DNA of 6,351 nucleotides, taken from positions 1 to 6,351 of the forward strand of contig JAWXUL010000075.1 of the NCBI GenBank assembly GCA_044432725.1. The letters are read 5' to 3'. Positions 4,881 through 6,351 of this stretch are shown here, piece by piece. A program made the translations under genes and the position numbers. The stretch comes from JAWXUK01 sp044432725 (GTDB taxonomy: Bacteria > Bacillota > Clostridia > Oscillospirales > Oscillospiraceae). Under the pieces are notes generated by a model. That model ran no database searches, was not told the origin of the DNA, and saw only the letters and a program-made list of their open reading frames with translations. Numbering within the stretch: position 1 is the first letter of the stretch; every line of letters starts with the position of its first letter.

Positions 4881-5688
4881 GTTCTAGTCCCTCCTTACTG
4901 AAATCTATACCAAAGGTCTTTTCAAGATTGCTGTTGCGTACCTTTTTGGTATCTTCTCCATGTTTCAAACTGAATACTATGTACTTTCTGGTATCGCTCC
5001 ACTTGGTATCTATCCCACGTTTTTTCAACCTCTCCACAAAGTCGGCTCTACTGATGGAGAGTTCTCGCACATCAATCACAGCTTTTGCAACATCCAGAAC
5101 GTAGGATTTGTAGGAAGATGTGTCGGCACGTTCCAAGGCACGATACTTCCCTTGTTTCCAAGCAACAGCATTTTCGTTTGGTGTTCCGTCAAAGTGTTTC
5201 CCTTTTTCAGGGATATGCAAGCCTTGTGCCTTGCTCTGCTGAATGCAAAAATCTTTCATTGCCTGTAAGTCATTGGGCGACATCTGGTATTTATGTCCGT
5301 CCTCCCAGTTGACTGTGTTCACCACAATGTGGGTGTGGATGTGGTCGGTGTCAGTATGAGTAGCAAGCAAAATTTCAAAGCCATTCATACATGGAGTGTT
5401 TTCAACCACCTCCCTTGCATTTTTCAAGGCTTGCTCTGGGGTGATGTTATCTTGAGGAGCATAACTCATGACATAGTGCATTTGTTCTCTACCTGTGGTC
5501 TTGTTCCACAATTCTTTGGTGGCTCTCATTTCTTCCTTGACAGTAGCAGGGTTACAACCGATTCCGTCAATGTAAATCCCTTGCGTTTTCTCTTTGTTCA
5601 AAACATAATCCAACACTCGACCAATTTTAGGTGGAGTCTTATGCTCACCTAATTTTTTACTCGAAGATACTGCTTTAACAATCGCCAT
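4543..5688 (-). CDS. mobA: MOBP-type relaxase (relaxase/mobilization nuclease domain)
   Basis: A 381-residue relaxase that would nick one strand at oriT and stay bound to the 5' end during transfer. The nuclease domain (about 1-240) shows the metal-binding histidine motif HTDTDHIHTHIVVN at 111-124, the HYVMSYAP strand at 71-78 before it, and Tyr28 in DYVLNKEKT as the probable catalytic tyrosine of motif I. DNA-binding residues continue in the YKSYVLDVAKAVIDVRELS region and SRADFVERLKKRGIDTKW. From about residue 275 the protein is polar and low in complexity (GRGRQEAGTGSGES, later many Lys and Arg), exactly where the gene overlaps the coiled-coil ORF, so this tail may be shaped by the second frame. 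The ATG at 5688 lies 40 bases inside the end of mobC, with GAGGAG eleven bases upstream. Confidence 0.9.
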   Translation of the reverse strand: MAIVKAVSSSKKLGEHKTPPKIGRVLDYVLNKEKTQGIYIDGIGCNPATVKEEMRATKELWNKTTGREQMHYVMSYAPQDNITPEQALKNAREVVENTPCMNGFEILLATHTDTDHIHTHIVVNTVNWEDGHKYQMSPNDLQAMKDFCIQQSKAQGLHIPEKGKHFDGTPNENAVAWKQGKYRALERADTSSYKSYVLDVAKAVIDVRELSISRADFVERLKKRGIDTKWSDTRKYIVFSLKHGEDTKKVRNSNLEKTFGIDFSKEGLELEFETNHQGRGRQEAGTGSGESDPVFSDEGGTNQTIGELLDGTKQMYDRIGQRKQEYYAIKQGIIPEPARAKAPCEGGRGRDSASEKRDKEQHQGNDRPKTRRKPKNKGFDR

Positions 5689-5966
5689 ACCTCATTCATC
5701 TCCTCATTGATACGGTCTAGTGATTCACTGGTGGCAGACAATCCTTGATTGCTGGCTCTAGCAATTTGGTTCAGATTATTTCCTATGCGTTTAAGTTCTG
5801 GAACTAATTCTTTCACTCCGTCCGTGTTGGTTACAGATTGACCCAAAATAGCAGCAAGCAAATATTGTTGCTGATTCATACCACTGGATTTCACTTTCTC
5901 GTTGACTGTTTCCCATTCCTCTTCCGAAACACGCACCATAAATTTTTTCTGTCTGGTTTTATTCAT
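5649..5966 (-). CDS. mobC: MobC-like relaxosome accessory protein
   Basis: A 105-residue protein of the MobC kind, which binds oriT and helps the relaxase open the DNA. The N-terminal part (about 7-45) looks like a ribbon-helix-helix DNA-binding unit: the basic strand KKFMVRVSEEEWETVNEKV followed by a helix starting SGMNQQQYLL. The C-terminal part carries the family hallmark LKRIGNNLNQIARASNQG (about 58-75) and a helix ending in RLLKQYL. The start ATG (5966) has GGAGG eight bases upstream. The 3' end overlaps the relaxase start by 40 bases, and the 5' end overlaps a possible 22-residue leader ORF, so the operon is tightly packed. Length is normal for the family, and no residue appears to be missing. 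Confidence 0.88.
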   Translation of the reverse strand: MNKTRQKKFMVRVSEEEWETVNEKVKSSGMNQQQYLLAAILGQSVTNTDGVKELVPELKRIGNNLNQIARASNQGLSATSESLDRINEEMNEVWRLLKQYLRVKN

Positions 5967-6027
5967 CGACTATTCCTCCGTTCATCCATTCGTAGCGACA
6001 GAATCTAATATTGGTTAGACCTGTCAT
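5959..6027 (-). CDS. Possible 22-residue leader ORF overlapping the mobC start
   Basis: ATG 6027-6025 is preceded by AGAGGAG at nine bases, a strong Shine-Dalgarno. The frame (MTGLTNIRFCRYEW and eight more residues) ends at TAA 5961-5959, a few bases inside mobC. The same frame is open from an earlier ATG at 6063 (34 residues), but that has a weaker ribosome site. The mobC ribosome site lies inside it. It could be a coupling or leader peptide; I recognise no family. It may be chance. Confidence 0.35.
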   Translation of the reverse strand: MTGLTNIRFCRYEWMNGGIVDE

Positions 6028-6075
6028 AGCACATCTCTCCTCTGGCTGGTTCACTCGTTTCATCGTCCCCAACAC

Positions 6076-6116
6076 CACCAGTCCTGATTTTTTCCTGTAA
6101 AAAAGAAAGGCTGGTG
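6076..6116. repeat. Inverted repeat with A/T core in the mob leader
   Basis: CACCAG (6076-6081) pairs with CTGGTG (6111-6116). Inside, TTTTTT (6088-6093) pairs with AAAAAA (6099-6104) around a five-base loop. It lies between the mob promoter and the small leader ORF, so it would form in the 5' untranslated RNA as well as in single-stranded DNA. Confidence 0.5.
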
Positions 6117-6122
6117 GAAAGA

Positions 6123-6152
6123 GCAAGTCCCTATCCCTTAGGTGGGGCTTGC
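6123..6152. repeat. Inverted repeat, 9-bp arms
   Basis: GCAAGTCCC (6123-6131) and GGGGCTTGC (6144-6152) are inverted copies with one G-T type mismatch around 12 bases. It is one of a string of hairpins in the putative oriT. Confidence 0.6.
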
Positions 6153-6155
6153 GTG

Positions 6156-6192
6156 GTCATACGTATAAATACATCATTTTTATATGTATGAC
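6156..6192. repeat. Inverted repeat, 14-bp arms, over the mob promoter
   Basis: GTCATACGTATAAA (6156-6169) and TTTATATGTATGAC (6179-6192) are inverted copies with one mismatch around a 9-base centre. One arm contains the -10 box of the mob promoter. Length and place suit a MobC or relaxase binding site. Confidence 0.75.
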
Positions 6193-6206
6193 AAAGAGGG
6201 GGTCAA
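6179..6206 (-). promoter_or_regulatory. Probable promoter of the mobilization operon
   Basis: TTGACC (6206-6201, five of six to consensus) is followed after 16 bases by TATAAA (6184-6179) on the minus strand. The -10 lies inside one arm of the inverted repeat at 6156-6192, so a protein binding that repeat would also control transcription of mobC and the relaxase. Confidence 0.6.
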
Positions 6207-6224
6207 GGGGGATTCCTCCCCTTG
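6204..6224. repeat. Short GC-rich hairpin next to the mob promoter
   Basis: CAAGGGG (6204-6210) and CCCCTTG (6218-6224) form a perfect 7-bp stem with a seven-base loop. It overlaps the -35 box of the mob promoter at 6201-6206 and abuts the palindrome at 6224-6260. Confidence 0.6.
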
Positions 6225-6260
6225 CGAGAGTCTAAAGTGCCTGCACTTTAGTAATCTCGC
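6224..6260. repeat. 37-bp two-part palindrome
   Basis: CTAAAGTGC (6232-6240) and GCACTTTAG (6243-6251) are perfect 9-bp arms around two bases. Outside them GCGAGA (6224-6229) and TCTCGC (6255-6260) form a second perfect pair, separated from the inner stem by two and three unpaired bases. Confidence 0.8.
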
Positions 6261-6351
6261 CTATCCCAGAGGAGTGGGGTACAGCTATTACATCGGCACC
6301 GTAGGTGAAGATGTTAAGGCTGTACTGCCACTCCTCCGTCCCTCGTCCTCG
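6232..6351 (-). CDS. Possible 3' end of an upstream gene (partial open frame, 39 residues)
   Basis: On the minus strand a frame is open from the right edge to TAG (6234-6232), ending in YGADVIAVPHSSGIGEITKV and a few more residues. I do not recognise it. It lies upstream of the mob promoter, where the last codons of a preceding gene would be expected, but it covers the palindromes at 6269-6336 and half of 6224-6260, and a plus-strand frame is open over the same bases (from ATG 6184). Coding status is therefore uncertain. Confidence 0.3.
   Translation of the reverse strand, partial: RGRGTEEWQYSLNIFTYGADVIAVPHSSGIGEITKVQAL
6269..6336. repeat. 68-bp nested palindrome with four paired blocks
   Basis: Four blocks pair in order toward the centre: GAGGAGTGG (6269-6277) with CCACTCCTC (6328-6336); TACAGC (6280-6285) with GCTGTA (6319-6324); ACATC (6290-6294) with GATGT (6310-6314); CACC (6297-6300) with GGTG (6304-6307) around a three-base loop. 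All pairs are perfect, separated by short, slightly unequal internal loops. Confidence 0.8.

Larger units (their letters stand above)
6123..6336. other. Putative oriT / relaxosome-binding region
   Basis: Within about 215 bases directly upstream of mobC and the relaxase lie five separate inverted repeats. That is the usual place and make-up of an oriT in MOBP elements: inverted repeats for accessory-protein and relaxase binding next to a nick site. I cannot identify the nick dinucleotide from the sequence. The most distal palindrome (6269-6336) might instead be a single-strand origin or part of a neighbouring gene. Confidence 0.55.

Noticed and set aside
4177..4887. Plus-strand open frames of 152 and 63 residues opposite the regulator start and mob genes
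   Set aside because: The products are Ser/Phe/Cys-rich, typical antisense shadows of coiled-coil genes, with no ribosome sites.
4960..5652. Three plus-strand open frames opposite the relaxase
   Set aside because: They mirror the relaxase coding sequence, have no ribosome sites and resemble no family.
6123..6336. CRISPR array or tRNA as explanation for the repeat-rich right end
   Set aside because: The repeats are inverted pairs with different sequences, not direct repeats with spacers, and no tRNA cloverleaf or CCA-type end is visible.
6184..6351. Plus-strand open frame from ATG 6184 to the right edge
   Set aside because: It has no ribosome site, its start lies inside an inverted-repeat arm, and it crosses several hairpins. 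It is open because the region is GC-rich and palindromic.

Overview
The window looks like part of an integrative mobilizable or conjugative element, or a mobilizable plasmid, from a low-GC Gram-positive bacterium (Bacillota). The evidence is purine-rich AGGAGG-type ribosome binding sites, sigma-A-like promoters, Gram-positive signal peptides, XRE regulators fused to membrane segments, and a MOBP-type MobC/relaxase pair of the kind found in streptococci, enterococci and gut Clostridia. I cannot name a genus from the sequence.

Layout, left to right. (1) 1-628, minus strand: a HigB/HigA-type toxin-antitoxin operon in toxin-first order, with an ATGA overlap. It has a strong promoter and an inverted repeat over the -10 box; the antitoxin runs off the left edge. 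(2) 690-1556, plus strand: an XRE-family regulator with four membrane segments. It is split by an 8-bp tandem duplication in the helix-turn-helix. The resulting stop codon overlaps an ATG (ATGA) that reopens the original frame. (3) 1610-4279, minus strand: a cargo cassette in the order XRE-TM regulator, secreted protein (DUF5626-like, tentative), then a second promoter, a secreted protein with a glycine-rich hydrophobic stretch, and a six-TM membrane protein with an internal duplication. A rho-independent terminator ends it. A triple ATGTAAAC half-site array precedes the regulator. (4) 4315-6063, minus strand: the mobilization operon. It holds a possible leader peptide, mobC, a relaxase, and a coiled-coil tail-anchored protein whose gene starts at an internal TTG with a strong Shine-Dalgarno and overlaps the relaxase 3' end by 338 bp. 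(5) 6076-6336: a dense run of inverted repeats holding the mob promoter. This is the best candidate for oriT and relaxosome binding sites.

How the parts may work together (inference): region 5 is nicked by the relaxase with MobC, the coiled-coil protein may tie the relaxosome to the membrane, and the toxin-antitoxin pair stabilises the element. The cassette in region 3 is the least explained part. Its order (regulator, secreted product, secreted amphipathic product, polytopic membrane protein) would fit a bacteriocin or toxin with its immunity protein, but no residue or motif proves this.
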